From positions 1-64,000 of the forward strand of contig CAYVDN010000003.1 of the NCBI GenBank assembly GCA_964450685.1: a DNA stretch of 64,000 nt. Direction: 5' to 3'. The position numbers were made by a program, and so were the translations under genes. The notes under the pieces were generated by a model. That model made no database searches. It had not been told where the DNA came from and saw only the letters and a list, made by a program, of their open reading frames with translations. Position 1 is the first letter of the stretch. Each line of letters begins with the position of its first letter. Origin of the DNA: JBAOHV01 sp964450685. GTDB taxonomy: Bacteria > Actinomycetota > Acidimicrobiia > Acidimicrobiales > Microtrichaceae. Shown here one piece after another: positions 39,058 to 46,573 of the stretch.

Positions 39058-39293
39058 CAGTAGACCTCCTTCAGGGCCTCGAAGATCTCGTCCTGCACCT
39101 TGGCCAGCTGGGCCGACAGGCGCTGGGCACGAGCGATCTTCTTGCGCAGCTCGGCGCCGCCCCGCACCCCGCTCAGGGCCTCGGCCAGGGAGTCGTTGTG
39201 CTTCACGATGGCGTCGGCCTTGTCGGACGCCTTCGCCGAGTCCTGGCCGATCTCGTAGCGGGTGTAGCGGCTGATGTCGAGTCCGTGGTTCAT
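39057..39293 (-). CDS. Small coiled-coil protein, first of operon
   Basis: 78 aa from ATG 39293 with CGGAGGCAGCC upstream. LDISRYTRYEIGQDSAKASD, then AELRKKIARAQRLSAQLAKV, QDEIFEALKEVY. Amphipathic helix. Unknown. Confidence 0.6.
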   Translation of the reverse strand: MNHGLDISRYTRYEIGQDSAKASDKADAIVKHNDSLAEALSGVRGGAELRKKIARAQRLSAQLAKVQDEIFEALKEVY

Positions 39294-39330
39294 GGCTGCC
39301 TCCGTGGTGGCGGGTTGTGGTGTGATACAC

Positions 39331-39359
39331 ATGGTACACCCTATGAGTGACACACACAA
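39331..39359 (-). promoter_or_regulatory. Early promoter, cassette copy
   Basis: Minus strand TTGTGT (39354-39359), 17 bp, TACCAT (39331-39336), leader GTGTATCACACCACAACCCG. Confidence 0.75.
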
Positions 39360-39365
39360 GTATCT

Positions 39366-39378
39366 GATAGGAGGTATC
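39366..39378. promoter_or_regulatory. GATAGGAGGTATC palindrome at operon boundary
   Basis: Plus-strand copy with a perfect AGGAGG core but no plus-strand gene after it; lies between terminator 39387-39437 and promoter 39331-39359. Confidence 0.6.
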
Positions 39379-39386
39379 ACGAGAGA

Positions 39387-39437
39387 GCGCCCCTGCTCCC
39401 GACTGGCCCACCACAAGCCAGCCGGGGGCAGGAGCGC
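39387..39437 (-). terminator. Long hairpin terminator after HNH gene
   Basis: GCGCCCCTGCTCCCGACTGG and its partner CCAGCCGGGGGCAGGAGCGC pair over ~20 bp (three G-T/A-C-type wobbles) around a 9-11-base loop. Confidence 0.75.
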
Positions 39438-39461
39438 CCTCCCGTGTGTCTCACTCCCTGG

Positions 39462-40052
39462 TCACTCGTACCAGCCGTACGCCTCTCCCACCTCTCGGTA
39501 GGTGGCGTACACCGTGCCGGACACCAGCACGCCGTCTCGGTGAGCCTGGACGGTGACTCCATCGACACCACGGCGACGGAATCCCCTGCTCACCGAGACG
39601 GCGAGATTCTTGTTCTGAGCTACGCCTGCCGCAGCTCGCCGTGCCCTTGCTCGGTCGGCAGCACACGCTCGGCACTTCCTGGCGCCGCCCTTGGTGAAGT
39701 AGGTGTTCTCTTCGCTGTACTCGTGGCCGTTGGGGCACTCGGTCTTCTGCCTGTTGAGGTGGGCTGGAGAGAGACTGCCAGGAGCCTGCAAGTTCTCCAG
39801 GTTCGTGATCGGACGAAGGTGCTCGGGGTTGACGCACTGCCGAACACGGCACAGATGGTCGAGCACGAGCCCGGCGGGGATCGGACCCACCAACAGCTCC
39901 CAGACGGTTCGATGGGCGTGTTGCTGCTTGCCCGCCCACTTCACGACGCCATAGCCGTAGCGGGACAGAGTGCCCTGCCAGAGCCAGCACCCGGTCTCGG
40001 GGTCCTTGTTGAACCTGGCCAGTACTCGCTGCTCCCACGTTTCCCGTTTCAT
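39462..40052 (-). CDS. HNH homing-type endonuclease
   Basis: 196 aa, ATG 40052. N-terminal CWLWQGTLSRYGYGVVKWAG, AHRTVWELLVGPIPAGLVLD, then HLCRVRQCVNPEHLRPIT: LDHLC..R.CVNPEHL is the HNH_3 signature of phage homing nucleases. A zinc ribbon follows (CPNGHEYSEENTYFTKGGAR, KCRAC), then a C-terminal repeat-like beta part (VTVQAHRDGVLVSGTVYATY). Free-standing, with its own terminator, like a mobile gene inserted between early operons. Confidence 0.85.
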   Translation of the reverse strand: MKRETWEQRVLARFNKDPETGCWLWQGTLSRYGYGVVKWAGKQQHAHRTVWELLVGPIPAGLVLDHLCRVRQCVNPEHLRPITNLENLQAPGSLSPAHLNRQKTECPNGHEYSEENTYFTKGGARKCRACAADRARARRAAAGVAQNKNLAVSVSRGFRRRGVDGVTVQAHRDGVLVSGTVYATYREVGEAYGWYE

Positions 40053-40073
40053 GGCACCAACCGTAGCACGTGG

Positions 40074-41801
40074 CTACTCTACCCAGCCATAGGCTTCGAG
40101 TACGAGCCGCTGCACGTCGCCCGTGTCGATGGTGGTCTCGGCGCCACCGCTGTTCACGAGGTCCACCACCCGGGCCTTGTCCTTGAGCACGCCCCAGACG
40201 TGCTCGTCGACCGTCTCGGCAGCGTTCAGCACGTGGACCACGCAGTCGTTCTGCTGGGTCACCCGGTAGATCCGGTCCGAGGTCTGCACCACGTCGCCGG
40301 GAGACCAGCAGGTCTGAGCGAACACGAGGTGGCACGCCACCTCCAGGTTGAGCCCGGTGCCCGCTGCGGTGATGTTGCCGATCAGCACGTCGGCGCCGTA
40401 GCGGGAGGTGTCACGGAACTGGTCCTGGGCGTCCAGCTTCTGCTTAGCCGACATGCCGCCGACGACCGAAACGTGGCGCAGCTTCAGCTTGTCCAGCTCG
40501 GCCTGGAGGATGGCGATGGTGAGCTTGTGCCAACCCATCACGACGACCTTCTCGCCCTGCTCCACGAGGGAATACACGTACTCGGCGACAGCCTTGGCCT
40601 TAGCCACCCCGGCGGTCTCCCACAGCTTCATGAGCTTCACCAGAGCCTCGGCCCGCTCGGCCCGCTCGTATGCTGCCTCGCCCATCTGTTCCCGCACCCA
40701 CTTGAGGAAGTCCGCCTCCATCTTGCGGTACGTCTTGATCTCGGCCTCGCTCAGCTCCAGCGAGCGGTCGATCCACATCTTCTCCGGCATGTTGAGCACG
40801 TCGTTGCGCTCGACCCGGATGTAGGCGCACGCCCGGAGGGCCGTGTGCAGGTCGTCGTCCCGGAGACCCGTGGTCTTCTGGATGTTGCCGGAGCGGGTGA
40901 CGCCGTAGCGGTCGGTCTCACGAGCCCGCACCGTCTCGGTGAGGCACCACTTCTGCTGGAACACCTGGAACGACTCGCCGCCGGAGAGGTTGATGGCGTG
41001 GCGCTTGCCCAGGGCACGCACCGGAGACCACACGTCGTCGGGGCTGTTCTTGGACAGCGTGCCGGAGAGGGGGATGACCATGCCGCTCTTGGTCGGACCC
41101 TGGAGCGGACGCTCGTCCAGCAGCGCCGTGAGGCTCGGGGCGGCCGTGGGATCGACCGGCACGTACTTGACCGGGGAACCGTCGGTGATCGTGTCGGCGA
41201 TGCGGTGGAGCGCCCGGGTACGGCCCGCACGGGGCGACTTGAACCGCTGCACCTCGTCCACCACGAGGGCCGTCGGACCCCACTCGATGATGTCGAGCGC
41301 CCGCTTGCTGAGCACCACGGAGTCCGGCACGAGGAGCACGTCGGCGTCGGCGATCGGCGCCACGTCGGTGATGGTGACGTTGCCGTACTTGTCCTCGACG
41401 TTGCGGGCCTTGGTGCCCTTGACCGAGGCGATGCGCAGGTCGGGGAACTGGCCCTGGAACTCACGCTCCCAGGGGTCGAGCCGGAGGCTGGGCGGGCAGA
41501 TGACGATGGCCCGGCCGCCCTCCTCACGCACGTGGTGGCGGACCGAGGCGATGGCGATGCGGGTCTTGCCCATCCCGGGGGCGTAGCCCACGATGGCCCG
41601 GCGGAACTCGATGATGGTCTGGACGGCGGCGGCCTGGTACCCGTAGTAGTCGTAGCCATCGGCCGGGAGCGGGAGCGTGAAGCCGTCGGTGGGCTCGGTG
41701 AGCGCCGAGCGAGCGGCGAAGCCCTCGACGGCGGTCTGCTCGATGGCCTCGCCAGCGGCGGCTGCGGCGGCTTCCTGGAGGATGGTGGCGAAGATGCTCA
41801 T
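40074..41801 (-). CDS. SNF2/DEAD-type helicase
   Basis: 575 aa, ATG 41801. Motif I GYAPGMGKTRIAIASV, motif Ia IVICPPSLRLDPWEREF, motif II LVVDEVQRFKSP (DEVQ), motif III PLSGTLSKN, IV VVVMGWHKLTIAILQAELDK, V ITAAGTGLNLEVACHLVF, VI DVVQTSDRIYRVTQQNDC. The QTSDRIYRxxQ motif marks the SNF2-like branch of superfamily 2. About the usual size of phage helicases of this type, which remodel replication or recombination intermediates. Driven from the promoter at 41844-41873. Confidence 0.92.
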   Translation of the reverse strand: MSIFATILQEAAAAAAGEAIEQTAVEGFAARSALTEPTDGFTLPLPADGYDYYGYQAAAVQTIIEFRRAIVGYAPGMGKTRIAIASVRHHVREEGGRAIVICPPSLRLDPWEREFQGQFPDLRIASVKGTKARNVEDKYGNVTITDVAPIADADVLLVPDSVVLSKRALDIIEWGPTALVVDEVQRFKSPRAGRTRALHRIADTITDGSPVKYVPVDPTAAPSLTALLDERPLQGPTKSGMVIPLSGTLSKNSPDDVWSPVRALGKRHAINLSGGESFQVFQQKWCLTETVRARETDRYGVTRSGNIQKTTGLRDDDLHTALRACAYIRVERNDVLNMPEKMWIDRSLELSEAEIKTYRKMEADFLKWVREQMGEAAYERAERAEALVKLMKLWETAGVAKAKAVAEYVYSLVEQGEKVVVMGWHKLTIAILQAELDKLKLRHVSVVGGMSAKQKLDAQDQFRDTSRYGADVLIGNITAAGTGLNLEVACHLVFAQTCWSPGDVVQTSDRIYRVTQQNDCVVHVLNAAETVDEHVWGVLKDKARVVDLVNSGGAETTIDTGDVQRLVLEAYGWVE

Positions 41802-41843
41802 GGTGGTGGGTAGCTCCTGGCGTGGTGGTTGTGGTGTGACACT

Positions 41844-41873
41844 AGTATGCCTGAAGCCATATCAACATGTCAA
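41844..41873 (-). promoter_or_regulatory. Early promoter, cassette copy
   Basis: Minus strand TTGACA (41868-41873), 18 bp, CATACT (41844-41849). Upstream CATATCAACAAGTTGAC and ACCACAACCACC leader match other copies. Confidence 0.75.
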
Positions 41874-41914
41874 CACTATGGGTCAACTTGTTGATATGGC
41901 TATCAGGCAGTGTG

Positions 41915-42727
41915 TCAGGCGCCTACCAGCTCCGGCGTGGGCAGGTTCTCCAGCAGCTCCGACGGCACGTGCTTGCGGCACTCGGGGCCGAAGCCGGTGT
42001 TGCGGGACTGCTCGTCGGTCAGGGACTTGCCGCAGCGCCCGCAGGAGCCCACCTCCTGGCCGAACAGCAGCTGGGCGGCCAGGCACTGCTCGTGGGTCAG
42101 CAGCGCCAGCTCCTGGGCCACGGCGATGCGCTCGGAGGTGCGCATGTCGATGGTCTTCTGGTCGCCGCCGACGAAGCGCTTGACCCAGCGCTTGCCCTTG
42201 TTGGCGGGGTTCATGCGCCCGGCGTTGGTGGTGACCAGGAAGAAGTCCAGGTCGTTGTTGCCGGTGCGGGACTCGATGGCGTACCACCCGTCGGGGATGC
42301 CGTTCAGCAGGGTGGCCATGTCGAGCGGGATCGACTTCACGGCGCCGTTGGTGGCGTGCGCACGGAGGAGACACGCCCACTGCTTCTCGGTCAGCTCCTT
42401 CTTCCGCTCCCAGGTGGCCAGGAGGGACTGGAGGAAGCCGTCACGGTGCTGCTCGGGAGCCTTGACCCACTCCAGGGCGGCGGCCTGGGCGTCGGTGAGC
42501 GTGGCCTGCGGGATGAGCCCCTTGGCCACCAGCAGCTGGTCGATGATGGCGCTGGCCCGGCGGTTGGTGATGGCGTCGGCGTCGGCCAGGACGGCCACGA
42601 GGTCGGGGTGGATGGCGGCGATGACCTGTTCGATCTTGGTCAGCACGGCGTTGGGGATGTTTGGCTCCTCGGCCTTCAGGTCCTCCACGAGGGCCTTGAT
42701 GTAGGTCTGCTGCTTGGGCGATGCCAT
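41915..42727 (-). CDS. Hypothetical protein with C-terminal zinc ribbon (DUF6011-like)
   Basis: 270 aa, ATG 42727. Helical N-terminal half (KQQTYIKALVEDLKAEEPNI, SAIIDQLLVAKGLIPQATLT). Middle YAIESRTGNNDLDFFLVTTN, VKRFVGGDQKTIDMRTSER. C-terminus GSCGRCGKSLTDEQSRNTGF, GPECRKHVP: CxxCGR.L....S...G.GP.C is the DUF6011-type zinc knuckle common in actinophage proteins. Possibly nucleic-acid binding. Confidence 0.7.
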   Translation of the reverse strand: MASPKQQTYIKALVEDLKAEEPNIPNAVLTKIEQVIAAIHPDLVAVLADADAITNRRASAIIDQLLVAKGLIPQATLTDAQAAALEWVKAPEQHRDGFLQSLLATWERKKELTEKQWACLLRAHATNGAVKSIPLDMATLLNGIPDGWYAIESRTGNNDLDFFLVTTNAGRMNPANKGKRWVKRFVGGDQKTIDMRTSERIAVAQELALLTHEQCLAAQLLFGQEVGSCGRCGKSLTDEQSRNTGFGPECRKHVPSELLENLPTPELVGA

Positions 42728-42730
42728 GGT

Positions 42731-42988
42731 TCAGCCCTCCCGCCCGTCGAAGATGGCGCTGACGAGCTTCTCGGCCTCGACCGCAGCCACGTCGTAGGTG
42801 ATGTCGCAGACGGCAGCGAAGTAGCTGTCAGCGATCCAGTCGATGGCGTCGTTGCGGTCAGCTGCGCCGTAGAAGCCCTCGTACTCAGCGAGCTGGGCCT
42901 TGGCCCACTCGACGGTGCCGACCTGGCGGGCGGCGATCGCCCGACGAATGTCGTCGGCCTCGTCGGTGGTGAGGATGAGAACGTCCAT
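42731..42988 (-). CDS. Small acidic hypothetical protein
   Basis: 85 aa from ATG 42988 with CAGGAGGCACACC upstream. TDEADDIRRAIAARQVGTVE, AQLAEYEGFYGAADRNDAID, YDVAAVEAEKLVSAIFD. Fully helical and acidic, which could mimic DNA or bind a host protein; unknown. Confidence 0.6.
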   Translation of the reverse strand: MDVLILTTDEADDIRRAIAARQVGTVEWAKAQLAEYEGFYGAADRNDAIDWIADSYFAAVCDITYDVAAVEAEKLVSAIFDGREG

Positions 42989-43022
42989 GGTGTGCCTCCT
43001 GGGCGGGTTGTGATGTGACACC

Positions 43023-43051
43023 ATCGTACAGGAGATCTGTTCTGTACACAA
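43023..43051 (-). promoter_or_regulatory. Early promoter, cassette copy
   Basis: Minus strand TTGTGT (43046-43051), 17 bp, TACGAT (43023-43028), then leader with CACAACCCGCCCAGGAGGCA. Confidence 0.75.
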
Positions 43052-43068
43052 GTCAATGTGTTGATATG
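43049..43068 (-). repeat. 20-bp exact repeat CATATCAACACATTGACTTG, copy 2
   Basis: Identical to 35516-35535; follows the TAG of 43070-43255. Confidence 0.8.
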
Positions 43069-43069
43069 G

Positions 43070-43255
43070 CTATCGGGCACGGAACGGCAGCTCGTAGTGC
43101 TCGTCGCACGTTGCCGACTGGTGCAACGTGAGGACCCCGCACCAACACCGCACCCGGTGCTCCCGGGGCTGTGTCGATGCGGGGTCCACGCCTGCGGCCC
43201 GGAGGGCGTCGGCGTCTCGCTGGGTGTGTCCATGGTTCTCGGTGGGGTGTGTCAT
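43070..43255 (-). CDS. Small Cys-containing protein
   Basis: 61 aa from ATG 43255 with AAAGGTGT upstream. HRVRCWCGVLTLHQSATCDE, HYELPFRAR: CxC...C...H may bind zinc. Unknown. Confidence 0.55.
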   Translation of the reverse strand: MTHPTENHGHTQRDADALRAAGVDPASTQPREHRVRCWCGVLTLHQSATCDEHYELPFRAR

Positions 43256-43290
43256 ACACCTTTCATCGGCACGTCCGGCGGGAACTTGAG

Positions 43291-43644
43291 CTAGGTGGGG
43301 CAATCCACCTCGGGGTCCAGTCGGCAGCAGAGGTTGCCACCCGTGATCTCGGCGGGGATGTAGATCACCTCGTCCGCACGGAGACCGACCCCCTCGACCG
43401 CAGGGTTCGCCCGCTCGATGGTCGTCACGAGCGCCCTCCAGTCCACGTCCTGGCCGAGGCACGTGGCCACCGACTTGAGGGTGTCACCCGACTGCACGGT
43501 GTACAGGATCGGGGCGTCTCCCGCATCGGGGGACGGCGGCCCGAACATGGCCACCACCCCCACGATCACGAGCCCGATGACCAGCAGCGGTCCGCAGACC
43601 GTCACCAGGAAGCGGGCGTGGAACGAGTCCAGGGCGGTGCTCAC
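43291..43644 (-). CDS. Membrane-anchored LysM protein
   Basis: 117 aa from GTG 43644 (GTGA). One membrane helix, residues ~12-32 (VTVCGPLLVIGLVIVGVVAM), then a LysM domain: YTVQSGDTLKSVATCLGQDV, LVTTIERANPAVEGVGLRAD, EVIYIPAEI. LysM binds peptidoglycan, so the protein would sit in the membrane with its domain outside. Could alter the cell surface during infection or block superinfection; inferred. Confidence 0.8.
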   Translation of the reverse strand: MSTALDSFHARFLVTVCGPLLVIGLVIVGVVAMFGPPSPDAGDAPILYTVQSGDTLKSVATCLGQDVDWRALVTTIERANPAVEGVGLRADEVIYIPAEITGGNLCCRLDPEVDCPT

Positions 43645-44396
43645 ACCGTCACCGGGACCGTGTTCTTCACCACGTCGGTGCCCGCCACGGCCTTGGCGTC
43701 GATGGCCGCCTGGATGCGGTCGGCGCCCTGGTCGTGGGTCGGCACGATGGTGCCCCGCAGCTTGTCGGCGACCTTGGCCGCACGGGCCACCTCGGCGGCC
43801 GAGAACTCGTGCTCGGTGTCGAGCGCCAGCTGCTGCCGGACGGCGTTGCTGAAGTGGCACACGAGGGCGTAGCCGTCGGCGTTCACGAGGAGCACCACGG
43901 GCGCCTGGCCGGTCTTCAGCGGGGCCTGCACGAGGGCGTAGCCGTCGCCGAGCACCGAGAACAGGAGGGCGAGCTTGCGGGCGTTGGCCTCGCCGCCGAC
44001 CTTCACGTCGGTGTTCGCACGGATCTGGTAGACCGCCGTGGGGAAGTAGATGTGACCGAGGTCGTGGGCCGGGATGATGGCCTCGACCGGGTACGGCCCG
44101 TCCACCAGCTGGGCGGCCTTGCGCTCCTCGGCGCTGAACTTGACCTTGGTCCCGTCGGTGGCCTCGACGGTCTCGTAGACCGCCTCCTTGGGCACCGAGC
44201 GGTTCGTGGCCTTGTTCTTCGGCCGGACGCCGACGGGGGCCGGGGCCTTCACGCCCGTGGTCTGGGTCGCCTTGGGCTTGGTCTCCTCCGCACCCGTGTA
44301 GAGCGCCACGGCGATGTCGGTCGAGCCGAACTGGATCGTGAGCTTCTGGGCGATGCGGTTGGGGGTGGGTGCGGTGTGCATGTTGGCGGTGTGCAT
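43641..44396 (-). CDS. ku-like: Ku-like DNA end-binding protein
   Basis: 251 aa from ATG 44396 with CAGGAG upstream. KLTIQFGSTDIAVALYTGAE is the Ku opening strand pair. VPKEAVYETVEATDGTKVKF, EAIIPAHDLGHIYFPTAVYQ, NARKLALLFSVLGDGYALVQ and YALVCHFSNAVRQQ follow the bacterial Ku core order. Bacterial Ku is ~270 residues. Ku is known in mycobacteriophages Omega and Corndog, where it helps circularise genomes with short cohesive ends using host LigD. No LigD is visible here. Recognition is moderate. Confidence 0.7.
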   Translation of the reverse strand: MHTANMHTAPTPNRIAQKLTIQFGSTDIAVALYTGAEETKPKATQTTGVKAPAPVGVRPKNKATNRSVPKEAVYETVEATDGTKVKFSAEERKAAQLVDGPYPVEAIIPAHDLGHIYFPTAVYQIRANTDVKVGGEANARKLALLFSVLGDGYALVQAPLKTGQAPVVLLVNADGYALVCHFSNAVRQQLALDTEHEFSAAEVARAAKVADKLRGTIVPTHDQGADRIQAAIDAKAVAGTDVVKNTVPVTV

Positions 44397-44440
44397 GTTG
44401 TTGGTCTCCTGACCTAGTGGGTTGTTGCTTGCCTTGAAGA
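44386..44440. repeat. 55-bp direct repeat, left copy at assembly gap
   Basis: Identical to 44541-44595 across the 100-N run. Exactly 55 bases suggests an assembler k-mer overlap rather than biology. Confidence 0.9.
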
Positions 44441-44540
44441 NNNNNNNNNNNNNNNNNNNNNNNNNNNNNNNNNNNNNNNNNNNNNNNNNNNNNNNNNNNN
44501 NNNNNNNNNNNNNNNNNNNNNNNNNNNNNNNNNNNNNNNN
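44441..44540. other. Assembly gap (100 N) probably of negative size
   Basis: N run between identical 55-base ends; the two contigs most likely overlap and the true sequence lacks these 155 bases. The Ku-like leader is then intact. Confidence 0.9.
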
Positions 44541-44595
44541 GCGGTGTGCATGTTGTTGGTCTCCTGACCTAGTGGGTTGTTGCTTGCCTTGAAGA
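44541..44595. repeat. 55-bp direct repeat, right copy at assembly gap
   Basis: Second copy of 44386-44440. Confidence 0.9.
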
Positions 44596-44600
44596 GTGTA

Positions 44601-44831
44601 TCACACTCCTCGGTGGGTGTGTGTCACTCTACGAACCATGATAGAGGAGACCCCTGACACTGAAGCGATGCCGGTCGGGGAGCGCACCTCCAGGAACACC
44701 TCCCCCTCGGGGGCGTGATGGACCCAGATGACCTCCAGGGTCAGCCCGGTGTTCGGCGACACGAAGCGGTCGCCCTTGCGCAGGGCGGCGACGGCGACCA
44801 GCTCAGGCGCCGGGGGGCGGCTGATGGCCAT
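44601..44831 (-). CDS. Small hypothetical protein
   Basis: 76 aa, ATG 44831. VAALRKGDRFVSPNTGLTLE, VIWVHHAPEGEVFLEVRSPT: SH3/OB-like beta strands. Overlaps upstream gene by 29 bases. Unknown. Confidence 0.55.
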   Translation of the reverse strand: MAISRPPAPELVAVAALRKGDRFVSPNTGLTLEVIWVHHAPEGEVFLEVRSPTGIASVSGVSSIMVRRVTHTHRGV

Positions 44832-45063
44832 GCCGTGACCACTCCTCGGGGGCCGGGTGGATGTTGTGGGTGGTGCAGCCCTCGCACTCGGGGCGGCGGC
44901 AGATGGCCCGCAGGCTGTGCGTGTGGGGCTCGCTGGCCCAGGCGTGCGTGTGGACGATCTCGGTCATCCGCCCGGGATGGTGGACGTGCTCGGTGCGGTC
45001 CACGAGGGCATAGAACTCCTCGTCGGTGAGGTTCCCTTGCAGGATCTCCAGCTCATCGCTCAT
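44803..45063 (-). CDS. Small His/Cys-rich protein
   Basis: 86 aa, ATG 45063 (ATGA). EHVHHPGRMTEIVHTHAWAS, EPHTHSLRAICRRPECEGCT, THNIHP. Many His and CRRPECEGC suggest metal binding. Unknown. Confidence 0.55.
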   Translation of the reverse strand: MSDELEILQGNLTDEEFYALVDRTEHVHHPGRMTEIVHTHAWASEPHTHSLRAICRRPECEGCTTHNIHPAPEEWSRHGHQPPPGA

Positions 45064-45266
45064 CGCTCGTCCCTCATGGCGTCGATGGTGGCGAAGAAGT
45101 CGTCGGCGAGCTTGTTGGCCACGATGTACCGGGCCACCTTGCGGGTGAGGATGCTCGGCGCCGCCGGGGGGAACTTGTCGGCGATGCCCAGGCGGCGCAT
45201 GACGGCCCGCTGGTCGGCGGCGTTCAGCTCCTCGAACTCGGTGGCGACGTTGAGTGTCATACCCAT
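45060..45266 (-). CDS. Small helical hypothetical protein
   Basis: 68 aa from ATG 45266 with GAAGGGTG upstream; start lies in TGATATGGGTATGA, a palindrome variant. TEFEELNAADQRAVMRRLGI, LTRKVARYIVANKLADDFFA. Unknown. Confidence 0.55.
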   Translation of the reverse strand: MGMTLNVATEFEELNAADQRAVMRRLGIADKFPPAAPSILTRKVARYIVANKLADDFFATIDAMRDER

Positions 45267-45267
45267 A

Positions 45268-45495
45268 TCAGCCACCCTTCCCGGGCCGGAACGCCACGAC
45301 GAGAGCTTCCAGGGCCTGGTACAGCCGTGGCCACTCCCGGCGCAGCCGGTCCTTCTGCTGGCGGTGGTAGGCGGGGCTCGGTCCCGGAACCGTCCACGCC
45401 TCGTAGATCATGCGGGCGGCGGCCACGATGCTGTTGAGCCGCTCCTTGGCGGCGAAGAGCTTGTCGGCGTCCAGGCGCCCCTTGTCGAGCGCCAT
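45268..45495 (-). CDS. Small helical hypothetical protein
   Basis: 75 aa from ATG 45495 (TGATG). LDADKLFAAKERLNSIVAAA, KDRLRREWPRLYQALEALVV. Unknown. Confidence 0.55.
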   Translation of the reverse strand: MALDKGRLDADKLFAAKERLNSIVAAARMIYEAWTVPGPSPAYHRQQKDRLRREWPRLYQALEALVVAFRPGKGG

Positions 45496-45938
45496 CAGCC
45501 GACCAGCACCTTGGCGAGGAGGAGCAGGGCGACCTGCACCGGCAGGTAGGCCACCATCAGCCCCAGGAGCAGCATCGGCCGGGACAGCGCCCGGCGCCAG
45601 CCGGTGAGCTTGGCGGGGTCGTTCAGCGCCCAGAGGCACGAGCCCACGACGATGGTGGCCACCAGGGCCAGGTCGGTAGCGGCCACGATGCCCCGGGCCA
45701 CGAACAGCACCGGGCCGTCGCCGAGACCGGCCACGAGCAGCCAGAGGATCGGGGCGCCCGTGAGCAGGTACCAGATGACCACCACGCCGACGGCGTTGAA
45801 GAGCATCACGCCCATGGCGGCGTGCCAGGCGGCCTCCCTGGCGGGCATGCCGTTGCGCACGGCACGACGGGCCAGCGGCCGGGCCTGCATCACGTTGAGG
45901 GCGGTCTGCACGGCGGCGGACTGCACGGTCTGGGTCAT
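45495..45938 (-). CDS. Multi-pass membrane protein
   Basis: 147 aa from ATG 45938 (ATGA). Four hydrophobic segments: MGVMLFNAVGVVVIWYLLTG, LWLLVAGLGDGPVLFVARG, DLALVATIVVGSCLWAL, LLLGLMVAYLPVQVALLLLA. Soluble amphipathic N-terminus. An early-region membrane protein, possibly for superinfection exclusion; unknown. Confidence 0.65.
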   Translation of the reverse strand: MTQTVQSAAVQTALNVMQARPLARRAVRNGMPAREAAWHAAMGVMLFNAVGVVVIWYLLTGAPILWLLVAGLGDGPVLFVARGIVAATDLALVATIVVGSCLWALNDPAKLTGWRRALSRPMLLLGLMVAYLPVQVALLLLAKVLVG

Positions 45939-46555
45939 CGGGGGACCTTCCTGTTGCTGCGGTTGTTGACTTCGGCGGTGAGGGCGTCGGTCCACTTGTA
46001 GGCGGGCGTCGTGCGCATCTCCACCAGCTTGAGTATGTCACTCTTGTCCACCGATGACCAGGACTGCCGTGACAACCACCCGATGGCCTGTTCGGCGTAG
46101 GCCATGTAGGCGATGGGCCGCTGGCGCCGGATCAGCTGGAAGGCATCTACTGGTGCCAGGCTGAAGAGCGGCGAGCACAGCAGCATGAAGGCGGCCGAGG
46201 GGCCTCGGTTCATGCCGACGTGACAGTGGACGAACAGCTTGGCGCCGGGCACGCTCAGCGCCTCCTGGGCGGTGGCGTAGATCCCCTCCCACCAGCTGTC
46301 GGGGTGCTCGGTGCCGCCGTGGGGGTCGTCCACGCCGAGGTGGAAGAGACTGACGCCGGGGCCGAGGAAGCGCCGGTAGCGCTGGGTGTCGTCGTACTCG
46401 GCCCGCAGGTCGATGATGTGGGTGACACGCTGCTGGAGGAGCCCGGCGCACTGCTGGGCGGCCTGGCGGTGGTCGGCCTGGAGATCACCGCCCGTGGCCA
46501 GGGTGTCGGTCAGCCAGCTGATGTCGGGTTTGAGGGGGTGCCACAGGTCGGCCAT
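45935..46555 (-). CDS. Dual-specificity/tyrosine phosphatase-like protein
   Basis: 206 aa from ATG 46555. Signature KLFVHCHVGMNRGPSAAFML gives HCX5R(G/S), the Cys nucleophile and Arg of protein tyrosine or dual-specificity phosphatases, with general-acid candidates in VSLFHLGVDDPHGGTEH. ITHIIDLRAEYDDTQRYRRF is the usual upstream beta-alpha. It may act on host phosphoproteins, nucleotides or RNA caps; substrate unknown. Its ATG sits at the edge of the GATA-like signal serving the divergent gene at 46574. Confidence 0.82.
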   Translation of the reverse strand: MADLWHPLKPDISWLTDTLATGGDLQADHRQAAQQCAGLLQQRVTHIIDLRAEYDDTQRYRRFLGPGVSLFHLGVDDPHGGTEHPDSWWEGIYATAQEALSVPGAKLFVHCHVGMNRGPSAAFMLLCSPLFSLAPVDAFQLIRRQRPIAYMAYAEQAIGWLSRQSWSSVDKSDILKLVEMRTTPAYKWTDALTAEVNNRSNRKVPR

Positions 46556-46565
46556 AGGGGGTATC
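46553..46565 (+). promoter_or_regulatory. CATAGGGGGTATC start-associated signal
   Basis: Bases 46554-46576 (signal to ATG) are identical to the 23 bases before and including ATG 13680 on the minus strand. Its left edge contains the divergent start at 46555. Confidence 0.75.
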
Positions 46566-46573
46566 ATCCGATC

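Noticed and set aside
36996..39378. GATAGGGAGTATC and GATAGGAGGTATC copies as ribosome sites for plus-strand genes
   Set aside because: No credible plus-strand gene follows; they are kept as boundary elements instead.
39444..41813. 789-codon plus-strand frame opposite the helicase and HNH genes
   Set aside because: Spans two real minus genes and their terminator; no promoter or ribosome site.
44441..44540. Insertion or transposon with 55-bp terminal direct repeats
   Set aside because: The region between is N only and the repeat length equals a common assembler k-mer; an artefact is far more likely.
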